Source of the DNA: Pseudogymnoascus destructans
Taxonomy: Eukaryota > Ascomycota > Leotiomycetes > Thelebolales > Thelebolaceae
Length of the DNA: 64,000 bases
Reading direction: 5' to 3'
Assembly: GCF_001641265.1 (NCBI RefSeq)
Contig: NW_020167526.1
Coordinates: 1,612,001-1,676,000 of the forward strand
Shown: in pieces, positions 21,398 through 32,345 of the stretch
How the letters are laid out: every line of letters begins with the position of its first letter
How positions within the stretch are numbered: the first letter of the stretch is position 1
Translations under genes and position numbers: made by a program
The notes under the pieces: generated by a model
Databases searched by the model: none
What the model saw: the letters and a program-made list of their open reading frames with translations, nothing else
What the model was told of the DNA's origin: nothing

Positions 21398-22185
21398 ATA
21401 TTCTATTGAAGCCATTCTTGATATATCAGTTGGTTGATCGCTCCAGTGATTTGTACCCTAGCGCCCAACTAAGAACTATATATGTGGGTGGGTGCCACGC
21501 CAGTGGCTCCCGTGGCTCTGAACCCCGATTCCTGCAACAATTCTTTTTGTGAGCTTGACACTGTGCTGAGAAATAAGCATGGCGCAACCTTTCCGACTGG
21601 TGTCTCGCTTTGGGCACTTCAAGATTGAAAAAGGAGGCTGAGCGGCCAAGGGAACAGCCAATTAACGTCCAGATACTCAAACGATGGCGCCCTGTCATTG
21701 AATGCTGCCAGCACATATTTACAGGTGAGAAACTAAAGAATTTAGAATTAATAACAGTAAATGAAACCCTCCGAGAGTGTCCATATGATATTATCACCCA
21801 AACTGGTGATGTGAGAGTCCGTTGAGTTATGTAACGGTGATAATTCGCAAGACCTAACAATACATAAGTCTTCAAACTTCTAGAATGGTTACTGTAATCA
21901 GCTTCCAGAGTCGGAGTTGGGGCTTCGTGCCTTCTGGTCGTCTCCGTGTCCAAGCACCTGAAAGAAAGTGCTGGCGTCTAGCGGAGCACGGCCTGGAAAT
22001 TTAGGAATAAAGTTCAAATAAATGTAAACAGTAAACAGAAGCGTGAACTTCTTTTCTTCTTCTTCAATCATCAACCTCAAAGGCGCATTTGTGAGTAACG
22101 GTGATCGTTCTCGGGTACAAACAGGAGCTAAGTACAGCGTAGACCATCGGCGAAACCCCGGGTCAGCAGCTCGTGCCGGACAAAC
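21398..22185. other. Intergenic
   Basis: No domain-bearing frame is seen. The right part (about 21960-22185) is the probable promoter and leader of the coiled-coil gene that starts at 22186. Confidence 0.45.
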
Positions 22186-23774
22186 ATGGCACCGACATCC
22201 GGCGATGCGCCGCAAACTCTCGGCGTTGGTTGGCGCACCGACGAGGAGAGCATCGTCGCCGCCGAGAGATTGGACAGCGCATCCCGGTCCTCGTCCCCCG
22301 ACACCGTGATATTCGACCCCGAGTTCGCGGCAGGAACCTTACTACGACGCCAATCAGGACACCGAGCATCCGGCCTCTTCTCCCCCCAACCACCAACCCT
22401 GGGCTCCCAGCCCGACAACATCCCATATAAATTTCCCACCCGTGCCACCCCCCACAAGCTCCCCCAACCTGGACCTGAGGTCGCAAGACGCTACACCCTC
22501 GGCCAATCGCTGCCGGACCAGCCGCTCGAGTTCCCCGTAATCGACACGTACCGCGAGCGTGAGCCTCACCGCACCCCGGACCGTCAGCCTCCCCCAACGC
22601 CAAGATTCGCCCCCGCACCCTTCGAGAAACCTACACCTCCACCTCAATCACCGCAACGCAGAACTCCCAAACTCCAACTCCTCCGGGGCTCACCCGAGCG
22701 CTCCCCCAGCAGAACGCAGAACCCCTCGTCCCCTCGCTTCAGAATCCGAGGAAACTATCGTCCTGCTCTAAACAATATGAGCTACCAGAACTACCTCGAC
22801 ACACCACAGACCGGATCAGCACCTGGACCCCGCCAGGCCCCCTCTCCATCTCAAGGAATGCCTCACGCAAATGGCGCCAATGGCGCCCCTGCCATGCCGG
22901 GAATGATGGGCGGACTTCCCACACCGGCTGGTCACCAGTCCGATCTCAATGCCATCTACAACATGGTTGAGACGCTGCACAACGAGCTGGCTGAGACGCG
23001 CGCACGCAGCGAGCGTATCGTAGCCGCTGCTGGGATTATTCGCGCACGCGCACTCGAGCAGGACCTTACTGCTGAGCAGATCGCTGCCGGCGTCGCAGCT
23101 GAGCTTAATGGTACCCACCCATCCCCCTCCCCCCCCTTCTCCCCTCCCTTTACCCATTGAACCAACTAACCCTTCCCCCCACAGAAGGCACCAAAAACCT
23201 CGAAGGAGAGAACTCCCGCCTTCGCCACGCCCTGTCTCACGCCACCCACGAAGAAGCCGCCTACAAAGCCCTCTGCGAAGAATTCGCCGTCACAATGGGC
23301 AACGCCCTCGAGCTCTGCCACGCCTACAAACTCAAGACCACGCTGGACATGTGCGCGTGGCACCGCTCCTACCGCGACCAGCTCGCCGCCGAGCGCGCCG
23401 AGAACGTCGAACTCCGTTGTCGCATCAGCGATATGCAGGCCTCTGCCGCGAGGGGGATGGAGCAGATGCGCCTCTTCCGCCGCGGTTGGGATAGGAGTGA
23501 TCTTGTGATGGAGATGCGTGCTGAGATTGTGAGTTTGAGACAGCAGGCGAGGGGGTGGAAGAGAGTCGCGCTGTCGGAGCTGGCGAGTGATGATAGTGAG
23601 TTTAGTGATGATGATGATGTGGTTGATCCGGAGGAGAAGAAGAGGTTGAGGAGGGTGGAGGAGAACAGGGTTAGGGAGGAGGGGGAGGGGGAGGGGGATG
23701 AGGAGGCGCTGGCGCTGGCGAAGGCGTTGGAGGGGACGAGGCTTGCGGAGACGGGGGGGGAGATTACGATCTAA
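22186..23774 (+). CDS. Hypothetical coiled-coil protein with proline-rich N-terminus
   Basis: Two exons, 22186-23110 and 23185-23774, are separated by a 74-bp GT-AG intron whose 3' half is almost pure pyrimidine; they join in frame to 504 residues. Residues ~1-230 are low-complexity, rich in Pro, Ser, Arg and Thr. Residues ~260-430 are predicted helical coiled coil (MVETLHNELAETRARSERIV, ENSRLRHALSHATHEEAAYK, RDQLAAERAENVELRCRISD). The C-terminus is acidic (SDDSEFSDDDDVVDPEEKK) followed by charged repeats. There is no signal peptide or membrane segment. I do not recognise the family. The composition suggests a scaffold or nuclear/cytoskeletal protein, but no function should be assigned. Confidence 0.75.
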
Positions 23775-24358
23775 TTTCCTCAACTTCTTGCGAGCTGTTT
23801 GCTGGGTCAAGGTCTATTGGGTGCATAGCATGAAGGGTGTCTGGGTTAGCGTGGAGTCGGGGTGTTATATTTGTTTGAGTAGTTCTGGGGCGGGCGCCGA
23901 GCATGGTTGCTGCGTTCGTGATGTGGTACGGCAGTGTGGTGGCACTGGTCGATGCGTTTATCTTGCTTTGCATTTGTATTATAGGAATCATACTACAGAA
24001 GAGGTCTGCCCACTATGGCACAAGACCTTGCAAAGAATGGGAAAAATTTGCTGATTATAATCCACCTCTCCTCACATCGGTTGTATTCAGGTCGTCACGG
24101 ATTCATCAGAAAATTCTGGTTCAATAACGTAGGAAGAGTGAAAATGCCATTCATTCTATACAAACAGTCTAGAGTACATCTACAGCGTCTATTCTCTATC
24201 TCGCGACAGAGCACACCAACCAACGACACACAATGCAGAACATATATCCCCCCCGAGCCCACCATTCCCATCCCAGGTCCAGCCCGCCCAAAACGCCACC
24301 ACTCCCAGATCAAATAAAACTTATATGCCATATCCTATCATATCCAAACCTACAAACT
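23775..24358. other. Intergenic between convergent genes
   Basis: This is 3' flanking sequence of the coiled-coil gene and of the DMT transporter. No further gene is seen. Confidence 0.5.
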
Positions 24359-25972
24359 CTAGGACCCAAGCACGCTCTCCTCATCCTCATCACTCGTAAT
24401 ATCCACCTCCTTAATCTTCTCCTCACGCATCTCGCGCCACGTGCTCCAACTCAGCACCCCAAACGCAACCACAATCAGCCCACCGCCCACCACAGCCGCC
24501 GGACCCAGCGGCACGCCCGTAAGCGCCCAATCCGTCGCAGCGACGAGGAAGATCGTCAGCAGCGCCGCGACACTGCTCAGGACGGGGCTTGTGAGACTGA
24601 TCAGCACGAGGAAGCTGCCGGAGAATGTGGCGTTGGCAAGGACGCTGATGCACATCATCCATGCTGCCTCGCCGCGGGGGAGGGCGAAGGGTTCTAGACC
24701 CGTGTAGTGCAGGATTGGCAGCGGGATCCACAGGACGAGGAGGGTGAAGGCGCCGATGATGGAGCCGAATGTGTTAGCGAAGATCATGCCGCGGCCGGGG
24801 CTGCAGCCCGTAGGGGGGCAGGCGAGGCGCTTGTACAGCACCTCGTAGAGGCCGTAGAGAATGGAACCAGCGCCGATGATGAGGTTTCCCGCGAGCCGGT
24901 TCGTGGCTTGGGTTTCGGAGGCGGTGGCGGCGTGGGCGTCGGGGGTGTTGCTGGGGTTAGGTGTTGCGGATGAGGTGTCGCCGTATGCGACGACGAGGAC
25001 GCCGACGATGGCGACGAGGACGGCAAGGGACTTGTCGGTGCGCAGGGGCTCTTTGAGGAGGGGCACGGAGAAGGCGTAGGCGAAGAAGGCGGAGCAGTTG
25101 TAGATTGCGGTTAGGTCGGAGGGGGTGGTCATGTTGACGGCCAGGTACCAGGATCCGCCTGCGATGGTGAGGGCGGTGGTTACGCCGGCGGTGGTGCGGA
25201 GCATGTAGGGGACTGGGGAGTGCTGCATGCGTGGGGGGGTGAGGGATTGGGACTCGACCATCTGGGCGGTGGTGCGGAGGAGGTAGACGTGGCGGCGCCA
25301 GAAGGTGTGGAAGGGCATTGAGCGCTTTTGGAGGCGGAGGCACATGAGTTGGAAGGGGTAGAGGAGGATCCAGGAACCGTGGGTGAAGTAGCTGGGCTAG
25401 TTAGTATGGATGAGGCAAAGTGGGGAGGGAGGGAATGGGGATACATACAGCATGCAATACGCCTTGTCCCATCCGAGGTCATGCTGGATATAGACAGCCG
25501 TCTCCGTCTGGATCACGAAACTGACCAGACTGATGCCCAGAAAGAAGGCCGCGTATGTGTATTTCTTCTTCGTCTCGAGGAGTGCCTGTGCATCTGCGGG
25601 GCTTCGACTCCGCATGGTCGAGCGGCGATTAAACGCCGTATGGGCTGGGGTTATAGGAGGGCTATCGCTCGCACGACCTCGCTCATCGACCGATTTATGA
25701 AGCAGCGGCTGTCCCGGACGGCCATCTTTGTGCCTGTTGTACGGGGGTCGTCGCTCGCCCATGTCGTCGGTCTCGGATTCGTCTTCGTGGTCGTACGGGA
25801 AGTCTTGGAAGGACCTTGGCTGGCTGCCTCTGCGGTTCTCGCGGGGTTTTAGGTCAGCCTCTGAGGCTGCTCGAGAGGAAGCGCTGGATTTGGCGGGCTC
25901 GGAGTTGGTGCTGGTGGGGAGGGGTGAGGCATTCCGGGAATGAGACGGGGTATGCTGGTGATTATACGACAT
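24359..25972 (-). CDS. DMT-superfamily (EamA/SLC35-like) membrane transporter
   Basis: Exon 1 is 25972-25449 and exon 2 is 25391-24359. The 57-bp intron has a GTATGT donor and an actaac branch, giving 518 residues. The open frame continues upstream to 26017 without an ATG, so the ATG at 25972 (MSYNHQHTPSHSRNA) is chosen. The first ~140 residues are a polar, Ser/Arg-rich cytoplasmic tail. About ten hydrophobic helices follow, for example TYAAFFLGISLVSFVIQT, LAVLVAIVGVLVVAYG and PAAVVGGGLIVVAFGVL. The block NCSAFFAYAFSVPLLKEPLR is typical of EamA/drug-metabolite transporters of the fungal vacuolar Thi74/YML018C-like group. The substrate cannot be deduced. Confidence 0.85.
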
Positions 25973-26469
25973 CCATGCGGAGTTGAGGTTCTCGAGGATG
26001 GCGTGAGGTGGGTTCAAGGGTCACCGCAGAATCATTCAATGAATGGGGGGTTCGTTAGTTGGTTGAGTTTGCACGGCGGCGATGTTGTCCATGCAAACGG
26101 TAGAGGTGGTAGAGGTGGTAGAGGTGGTAGAGGTTGGAAATCTGGTAATCTCGTAGTGCAAGTTAGTAAAGTAGGTGGACAGGTTTTAGTTTGCGTTGTA
26201 CTGTACTCTAGGGTACAGATGAGTACAGATGAGTACAGATGAGTACAAATGAGTACAGATGAGTACAAATGAGTCCGGCAAGGAGGCGACACGGGGGCAA
26301 ATCTGAGCGAATCTGGGCGTGTCTTTTGGGGTCTCTTGGTGATGACGTGATGGTTTTCTTGACGTGGATTTGGGGGAGACAAGGCTGACATCGCATGTAT
26401 TCCGAAGTACCACAAGTACCAGACGCAGTAACTTACCACAACACAACTGTAGGCGGAGAGCAGTATATA
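25973..26469. promoter_or_regulatory. DMT gene upstream region with microsatellites
   Basis: Upstream of the transporter gene (minus strand). It contains four copies of a 9-bp gtagaggtg unit (about 26099-26134) and six 10-bp units of the type gtacagatga/gtacaaatga (26213-26272). No promoter element is certain. Confidence 0.5.
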
Positions 26470-26776
26470 TGTCTATTATATCGAATAAGTTATGTGTGTA
26501 TAATGTCTATTATATCGAATAAGTTATGTGTGTATAATGTCTATTATATCGAATAAGTTATGTGTGTATAATGTCTATTATATCGAATAAGTTATGTGTG
26601 TATAATGTCTATTATATCGAATAAGTTATGTGTGTATAATGTCTATTATATCGAATAAGTTATGTGTGTATAATGTCTATTATATCGAATAAGTTATGTG
26701 TATATATATGTCTATTATATCGAATAAGTTATGTGTATATATATGTCTATTATATCGAATAAGTTATGTGTGTATA
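26470..26776. repeat. 34-35 bp tandem repeat, nine copies plus one split copy
   Basis: The unit starts tgtctattatatcgaataag and ends gttatgtgtgtataa. Copies start at 26470, 26504, 26538, 26572, 26606, 26640, 26674, 26709 and 26744. A tenth copy is split by two transposons: its start is at 28641-28649 and its remainder at 30641-30661. This array was the insertion target of both pogo-like elements. Confidence 0.95.
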
Positions 26777-26778
26777 TA

Positions 26779-28638
26779 ACGTACATGTATAGCGAAAGCG
26801 CCAAACAAGCGAAAGCGCCAAAATGATGCGGTGACCAAACCCCCCAACTAAATGTTAAATTCCTCAACAACAAAACATGCCCCATAAAAACGATGAAAGC
26901 CAATTAGTGCTAGCTATCCAGGCTATGCAAAGCGACCCAAAGTTACGCCTTCGAGTTGCTGCTAGGATCTATTCTGTGGACCACCGCAAGCTAGGTCGTC
27001 GTCTAGAAGGTGTACCTTCACGACGCGATATCCAAGCCAACTCACGGAAATTAACTAACCTAGAGGAGTCCGTCCTTGTTCAGTATATACTCGACCTAGC
27101 TGCCAAAGGGTTTCCTCCTCGGCTGTCTGTTGTTGAAGATATGGCAAGTCGACTACTTGCAACACGCGACGCGTCACGCGTTGGGTCGCGTTGGGCTTCA
27201 AACTTTGTTAAGCGGCGTGTAGAGCTCCAGACACGCTTTCAGCGCAAATACGACTACCAGAGGGCTAAGTGCGAAGATCCAGAAGTTATTAATGGCTGGT
27301 TTGAGCTTGTGCGTAACACAATTGCGAAATATGGTATCGATGAAGCAGATATCTACAACTTTGATGAGACTGGGTTTATGATGGGCGTTATCTCAACTGC
27401 TATGGTTGTAACAAGCTCAGACGGGCGGGCAAAAGCAAAGAAGGTACAGCCTGGTAATCGGGAATGGGTTACAGTAATCCAAGGCGTTAGTTCTCAAGGT
27501 TGGGCAGTACCACCATTTATCATTGTTGCAGGCAAAAACCACCTTACATCTTGGTATGAGAATAGTGGATTTTCAAGCGATTGGGTGATTTCTGTTACTG
27601 AAAATGGCTGGACTACAAACGAGAGAGGCATGGATTGGATTCAGCACTTTGAGAAGCATACAAAGGCCCGGAGTGTTGGTGGTTATCGCTTGTTAGTCCT
27701 TGATGGTCATGAGAGCCACCACTCAGATGAGTTTGGGGAGTACTGCAAGGAACACAACATTATTACGCTTTGTATGCCTGCTCACTCTTCTCATCTACTC
27801 CAGCCACTTGATGTTGGCTGTTTCGGCCCGTTAAAGCAGGCCTATGGTCGGCAAATTGAAGATATGATGCAGGCTCATATTTCTCATATTACAAAGGATG
27901 ACTTCTTTCCTGCCTTCCACGCTGCATTTAACACTACAATGACGGAAAGTAACATTCGAGGCGGGTTCCGAGGGGCAGGGCTTCTTCCATTTGACCCTGA
28001 GAGAGTGATATCTACACTTGATCTTAAGTTAAGGACACCAACGCCTCCAAGCTCCCGCCCAGGTACTGCTCAACCTTGGGTTTCTCAGACACCAAACAAC
28101 CCAATTGAAGCTATGTCACAGTCTACATTTATTAAAACTCGGATTTCACGCCATCAAAATAGCTCTCCAACCTCAATCTATGCAGCTGTTGACCAGTTTA
28201 CAAAGGGTGCATCGCAAATAATGCATCAATTAGCACTGCTAAAGGGAGAGAACCAAAACCTACGACAGGCAAATGAAGTACTAAGCAAGCGCCGGAGAGC
28301 TAGGAAAACACGACTACAGCAAGGAGGATCACTTAGTCAACAAGGGGCGCAAGAGCTACAGGATGAGAGGGATGTTGTGCAGCAGGTAGAGCAGGAAATA
28401 AGGGCAAGCCGTGGTCGGAAGCCAAGGGAAGAAACCCGTGCCCGTCGCTGTGGCAAGTGTGGTGAGACTGGGCACAATGCGCGCACGTGTCAGATTGTAA
28501 TAGACACCTCTGAGGAAGAGGACTCCGAGTAGTTTCAATTGATTTCTAATGTTGTGGTAGATTTATCGCAATGTTTGTCGTGAGGGTAGATAATTTTGGC
28601 GCTTTCGCTTGTTTGGCGCTTTCGCTATACATGTACGT
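26779..28638 (+). mobile_element. Intact pogo-like DNA transposon I (1,860 bp)
   Basis: Perfect 46-bp terminal inverted repeats (26779-26824 and 28593-28638; outer end acgtacatgtatagcg) are flanked by TA on both sides (26777-26778 and 28639-28640). Each TIR holds two direct copies of agcgaaagcgccaaa, likely transposase-binding sites. The single gene inside is uninterrupted. TIR identity and the open frame suggest recent activity. Confidence 0.96.
26877..28532 (+). CDS. pogo-type DDE transposase with C-terminal zinc knuckle
   Basis: 551 residues with no intron. The order is an N-terminal HTH (VAARIYSVDHRKLGRRLEG), a CENP-B-type DNA-binding region (WASNFVKRRVELQTRFQRKY), then the catalytic core with NFDETGFMMG, VLDGHESHHSDEF and QPLDVGCFGPLKQAYG, which carry the acidic triad. 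A coiled coil follows (LLKGENQNLRQANEVLSKRR). Near the end is a CCHC zinc knuckle, CGKCGETGHNARTC, before an acidic tail. It would bind the 46-bp TIRs and cut and paste the element at TA. All catalytic motifs are intact and there are no internal stops, so it is a candidate active enzyme. Confidence 0.93.
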   Translation: MPHKNDESQLVLAIQAMQSDPKLRLRVAARIYSVDHRKLGRRLEGVPSRRDIQANSRKLTNLEESVLVQYILDLAAKGFPPRLSVVEDMASRLLATRDASRVGSRWASNFVKRRVELQTRFQRKYDYQRAKCEDPEVINGWFELVRNTIAKYGIDEADIYNFDETGFMMGVISTAMVVTSSDGRAKAKKVQPGNREWVTVIQGVSSQGWAVPPFIIVAGKNHLTSWYENSGFSSDWVISVTENGWTTNERGMDWIQHFEKHTKARSVGGYRLLVLDGHESHHSDEFGEYCKEHNIITLCMPAHSSHLLQPLDVGCFGPLKQAYGRQIEDMMQAHISHITKDDFFPAFHAAFNTTMTESNIRGGFRGAGLLPFDPERVISTLDLKLRTPTPPSSRPGTAQPWVSQTPNNPIEAMSQSTFIKTRISRHQNSSPTSIYAAVDQFTKGASQIMHQLALLKGENQNLRQANEVLSKRRRARKTRLQQGGSLSQQGAQELQDERDVVQQVEQEIRASRGRKPREETRARRCGKCGETGHNARTCQIVIDTSEEEDSE

Positions 28639-28649
28639 TATGTCTATTA

Positions 28650-30640
28650 CTCGGTGTTCCACCCACTCGCTTCGCTCGTAGGTGGCGACAGCAAGTTGTG
28701 CGTGCGACAGCAAGATGTGCGACACATAAAACGATGAAAAAGACGCCTTATATATCAACTATATAACTATATAATTAAAACATAAAATCAATAGAACTAC
28801 TATCACTATCGCTACTGCCACTATTGCTACTATCACTTTGATCCTTACTATACCGTAAAATGATCACTTTTGATTTCAACCCTTCCTTCTTCCGCTCTGC
28901 TACCCGCTTCCTCTCAACCTTACGCTCTTCAATTTCGATTTTACGTGCTTGCGCTTGTAGCTGCTTTACTACTTGGTCCGATTCCCTTGCTGCTCTTGCG
29001 TCTGCTTTTGCTTGCAACTTTGCTTTCTTCTCTTCCCGCATTTTCCGTGCATCTGATGCATATAACTGCCCTCCTTTCTGTAGTGATTTCCGTGCCCTTG
29101 CCTTTGCTGCCTTCTGCTCTACTGCACGTAGAGTCATAATATCTAGCTCGGTCTTATAGAGCTCTGCCCGGTGTAGAACAACTGTAGTTCCACGTGCAAA
29201 TGATTGAAACCCTTCTCTTGAAGGCGATGAGAAAGCTTCCTCTGCTCTCTTCTGCCAATGTTCAACCGCTTGCACACTTTGCATAGTTGTTTTCGGTGTT
29301 GAGATAATATTATATGAAGCAAATGGCTCATAATCAGGTGTTTGATTCCGAGTCTCTTGTATCTTGTCAATTACAAGTGGAGGATTATATGGATATAGTC
29401 CTGTATTTCTCCAACCAGATTGAATTGTACGGACAGTTAGAGATTGCCGTCGGATTTGCGGGAGGTCTGAAAGGAACGTACGTAGCTTATACTCATAGTC
29501 GTAGCTACGTACTGCTTGATCAAGTGCCTTTTGATGAAAGTGTTTGCACTGCTTAAAAACCGCTACATCAAGAGGTTGTAATAGATGTGTTGTATGAGCA
29601 GGAAGGCAGCAAATAACAATGTTATGCTCTTCTGCTAATGTAAGAAAGCGCTCTGTTTTATGAGAGTCATGGCCGTCAAGTAATAAGAGGCGAGTATCAT
29701 CTGGTGCCATATGCTCTGCAGATAGTTGGATAAAATGCATAAGGTATTGGATTGCAATGTCGTCGTTTGAATACCCGCTCTCATTTACAATAATGAGAGC
29801 ATTTGGCTCAAGGTCATCATTGTACCATGAATCCATATGAAGTTTGCCAGGGATAATGATAGCTTCTGCAAGTGCAGCACCACTTGCATTTACTGCCTCA
29901 ATTACAGTAACAGAGAGCCGATTCTCAGGATTATCAACAGTCCACTGCTTTACACCGATTGGTACAATAACAGCCGTAGACTTATAACACCCAATCATAT
30001 AGCCTGTCTCATCAACATTCCATAAATTATATGGCTTAATGTTATGTTTTGTAATAAGGGCGTTATATGTGAGAAAGAATTCCTCAAACACCTCTTTCTT
30101 TTGTGCTTGCTTCCGATGTGTATTTAACGTCTTCGTGTGAATTGTATGAAATTCGGGGTGTGCTTTTAGAAAGCGTTGTAGCCACCGTTGTGATGGTATC
30201 GTACGATTAGGTCGTAAGTCTGCAACTGCCCGTAGTATCATAGATCGGTTGGCAGGGACCCCGCGCTCAAGTTGGTCGTATATGAATTGACAGACCGCGG
30301 TCTCTTGCGATTGAGATAAGACTCGATTGCTACCTCCGTGGGGTAATTGAGGAGACGTAGTACTCGTAATACGACGTCGGAGTGTCTCACGGTTGACATT
30401 GAATTTATTTGCAACCCAAGCAATTGTATATGTACTTGGTTGTTTTAAGAAGAACTGTTGGGCCTCATTAAGGCGAGCAATCATAGTAGGATCGTTATTT
30501 TGAGGCATTGTAGATACTACGTTATGAAGAATACTATTATTTTTTCTATATATCAAAATAGCGGTGTACGCACATCTTGCTGTCGCACGCACAACTTGCT
30601 GTCGCCACCTACGAGCGAAGCGAGTGGGTGGAACACCGAG
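28650..30640 (-). mobile_element. Intact pogo-like DNA transposon II (1,991 bp)
   Basis: Perfect 72-bp terminal inverted repeats (28650-28721 and 30569-30640; outer end ctcggtgttccacccactcg) are flanked by TA (28648-28649 and 30641-30642). The left end lies only 11 bp from the right end of transposon I. Removing both elements restores a continuous unit of the 34-bp tandem array. The gene inside is on the minus strand, opposite to transposon I. Confidence 0.96.
28775..30508 (-). CDS. pogo-type DDE transposase
   Basis: The ATG at 30508 (MPQNNDPTMIARLNEAQQFF) is the first in the frame; upstream codons to 30592 are non-ATG and run into the TIR. 577 residues: HTH (YTIAWVANKFNVNRETLRRR), CENP-B-type domain ending WLQRFLKAHPEFHTIHTKTL, and a DDE core with NVDETGYMIG, LLDGHDSHKTERF and QPLDVAVFKQCKHFHQ. 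A long basic coiled coil follows (KAKLQAKADARAARESDQVV) and a Ser/Asp-rich tail (SDSSNSGSSDSDSSS). It differs in tail and TIR from its neighbour, so the two belong to separate subfamilies. No stop or frameshift is seen. Confidence 0.93.
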   Translation of the reverse strand: MPQNNDPTMIARLNEAQQFFLKQPSTYTIAWVANKFNVNRETLRRRITSTTSPQLPHGGSNRVLSQSQETAVCQFIYDQLERGVPANRSMILRAVADLRPNRTIPSQRWLQRFLKAHPEFHTIHTKTLNTHRKQAQKKEVFEEFFLTYNALITKHNIKPYNLWNVDETGYMIGCYKSTAVIVPIGVKQWTVDNPENRLSVTVIEAVNASGAALAEAIIIPGKLHMDSWYNDDLEPNALIIVNESGYSNDDIAIQYLMHFIQLSAEHMAPDDTRLLLLDGHDSHKTERFLTLAEEHNIVICCLPAHTTHLLQPLDVAVFKQCKHFHQKALDQAVRSYDYEYKLRTFLSDLPQIRRQSLTVRTIQSGWRNTGLYPYNPPLVIDKIQETRNQTPDYEPFASYNIISTPKTTMQSVQAVEHWQKRAEEAFSSPSREGFQSFARGTTVVLHRAELYKTELDIMTLRAVEQKAAKARARKSLQKGGQLYASDARKMREEKKAKLQAKADARAARESDQVVKQLQAQARKIEIEERKVERKRVAERKKEGLKSKVIILRYSKDQSDSSNSGSSDSDSSSIDFMF

Positions 30641-31236
30641 TATATCGAATAAGTTATGTGTAACTTATATAATGTCTATAATGTCCATAATCTATAATAC
30701 TCACCCAGCATCAAACAGACCATGTTTTGAATTTCTTATTTTCTCCTCCTCCTACACAACACCTCACCAACAAATCGTCATCGACGCCACCACCCAGGTA
30801 ACGCTCATGCCCAACCCATATAATCTTACTCCTTATACAACGGGCCCTTATGCCTTTCCCCGCATTGTACCTGGACCTGGACATACCCCGCTTCCCTACC
30901 CCGCCATCCGCCATCCCCCATCCACCCCGCCATCCACCATCCCATCCACCATCACCATCCACCATCCACCATCCACCATCCACCATCCACCATCCACCAT
31001 CCACCATCCACCATCCACCATCCACCACCCCATCCACCATCACCATCACCATCACCATCCACAATCTCCGCTGTCACGTCCACTAGCTACCACAAGTTAG
31101 CTACACACTGAGACTTTATTGTGTATACTGTATCTCGCATTTACTGATGGCGGCGACTACAGTGACGCCTGCGCCGGAATAGGAGACATCCCACCCACGA
31201 CTCAAGAAGAATACAACACCCACCCACAACCTCAAA
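30641..31236. other. Intergenic with ccatccacc minisatellite
   Basis: It begins with the remainder of the tandem-array unit. About 30900-31055 is a ccatccaccatc-type minisatellite of roughly 7-bp units; the open frames over it are repeats, not genes. The last part is the upstream region of the aldo/keto reductase. Confidence 0.6.
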
Positions 31237-32345
31237 ATGCTTCTCATACCAACCTCACCCAACCCACACGCCGTCCTAGGTCTCCTGACCTTCGGCCCTG
31301 ACGCAAGTCCAAGCCACTACACCTCTCACCCCCACGCCGCCCGCTAATACCCCTTCTCCTCCAGCCCAGCAGCGGCGCCCGCATCACCTCCCTCCCCCAG
31401 TTCGCCAAGGTCCTCGACGTCTACCAGTCGCGCGGCTACTACGAGGTCGACACCGCGCGCTCCTACGGAAATGGCACCCAAGAAGCCTTCACCCGCGCCG
31501 CGGGCTGGAAGGAGCGCGGTCTCACTCTAGCTACGAAGTCACTCCCCGAATGCCACCGCGGTCACAGCGCCGCCAACCTACCCGAGAAAGTCGAAGCGAG
31601 CCTGCGGGAGCTGGGCACAGACTGCGTTGATATCTTCTACCTACACACAGCCGACCGCAGCGTGCCCTTCGCCGAGACGCTCGAGGCGGTGGACAAGCTG
31701 CATAAGGATGGCAAGTTCGTGCGCTTCGGCATCAGCAACTTCGCCGCCTTTGAGGTGGCTGAGATCGTCGTGACGTGCCAGCAGCGCGGATGGGTCCGCC
31801 CGACGATTTATCAGGGGATGTACAACGCCCTAACACGAAGCGCGGAGGCTGAACTGTTCCCTGCGCTGCGGCGCTATGGGTTGGCGTTCTATGCATACAA
31901 CCCGCTCGCGGCGGGCATTTTCTCGGGCAAGTATACGTCTGAGGCGGATCGGCCTGAGGAGGGGAGATTTTCCAATGTTGATAGCAAGAGAGGGGAGAGG
32001 TATCGCGAGAGGTACTTTCGGCATGGGGTGTTTGAGGCGTTGAGGAGCGTTAGGTCTGTGACGGAGGGGGAGGGCTTGACACTAGTGGAGGTTGCGATTC
32101 GTTGGCTTGTGCATCATAGTGGGTTGAAAATCGTGCATGGGGGTCCGGATGCCGTTATTCTTGGGGTGAGCAGCTTGGCTCAGCTGGAAGAGAATCTCGA
32201 CGCAATGGAGGCGGGACGGTTGCCAGAGGCTGTTATTATGGCCTTGGATGAGGCTTGGAAGAATGTTAGGCCCGAGTCAAGTGACTATTGGATTGGCAAG
32301 CTCGAGTACGACTATGATACTAGAAAGGCGCTCTTCAGCATCTGA
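31237..32345 (+). CDS. Aldo/keto reductase (AKR7-like)
   Basis: Exons 31237-31302 and 31365-32345 give 348 residues. The intron (62 bp) appears to be GC-AG: a GCAAGT donor follows GAC at 31302, and the phase is preserved into PSSGARITSL, matching the family's FGPD..GARIT block. The protein is a TIM-barrel, NADPH-dependent reductase of aldehydes and ketones. The catalytic tetrad is visible: Asp in EVDTARSY, Tyr in the same motif, Lys in ATKSLPECH and His in IFYLHTADR. GISNFAAFEVAEI, QGMYNALTR and YNPLAAGIFSGKY are characteristic of AKR7/aflatoxin-aldehyde reductase relatives. It is cytosolic; the substrate is unknown. Confidence 0.9.

Noticed and set aside
23166..23810. Long minus-strand frame opposite the coiled-coil gene
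   Set aside because: Low-complexity shadow (Leu/Pro/Arg runs) of the GAG/GAA-rich coding strand.
30711..31100. Open frames rich in His/Pro/Ser or Gly/Trp/Met
   Set aside because: Product of the ccatccacc minisatellite in different frames.
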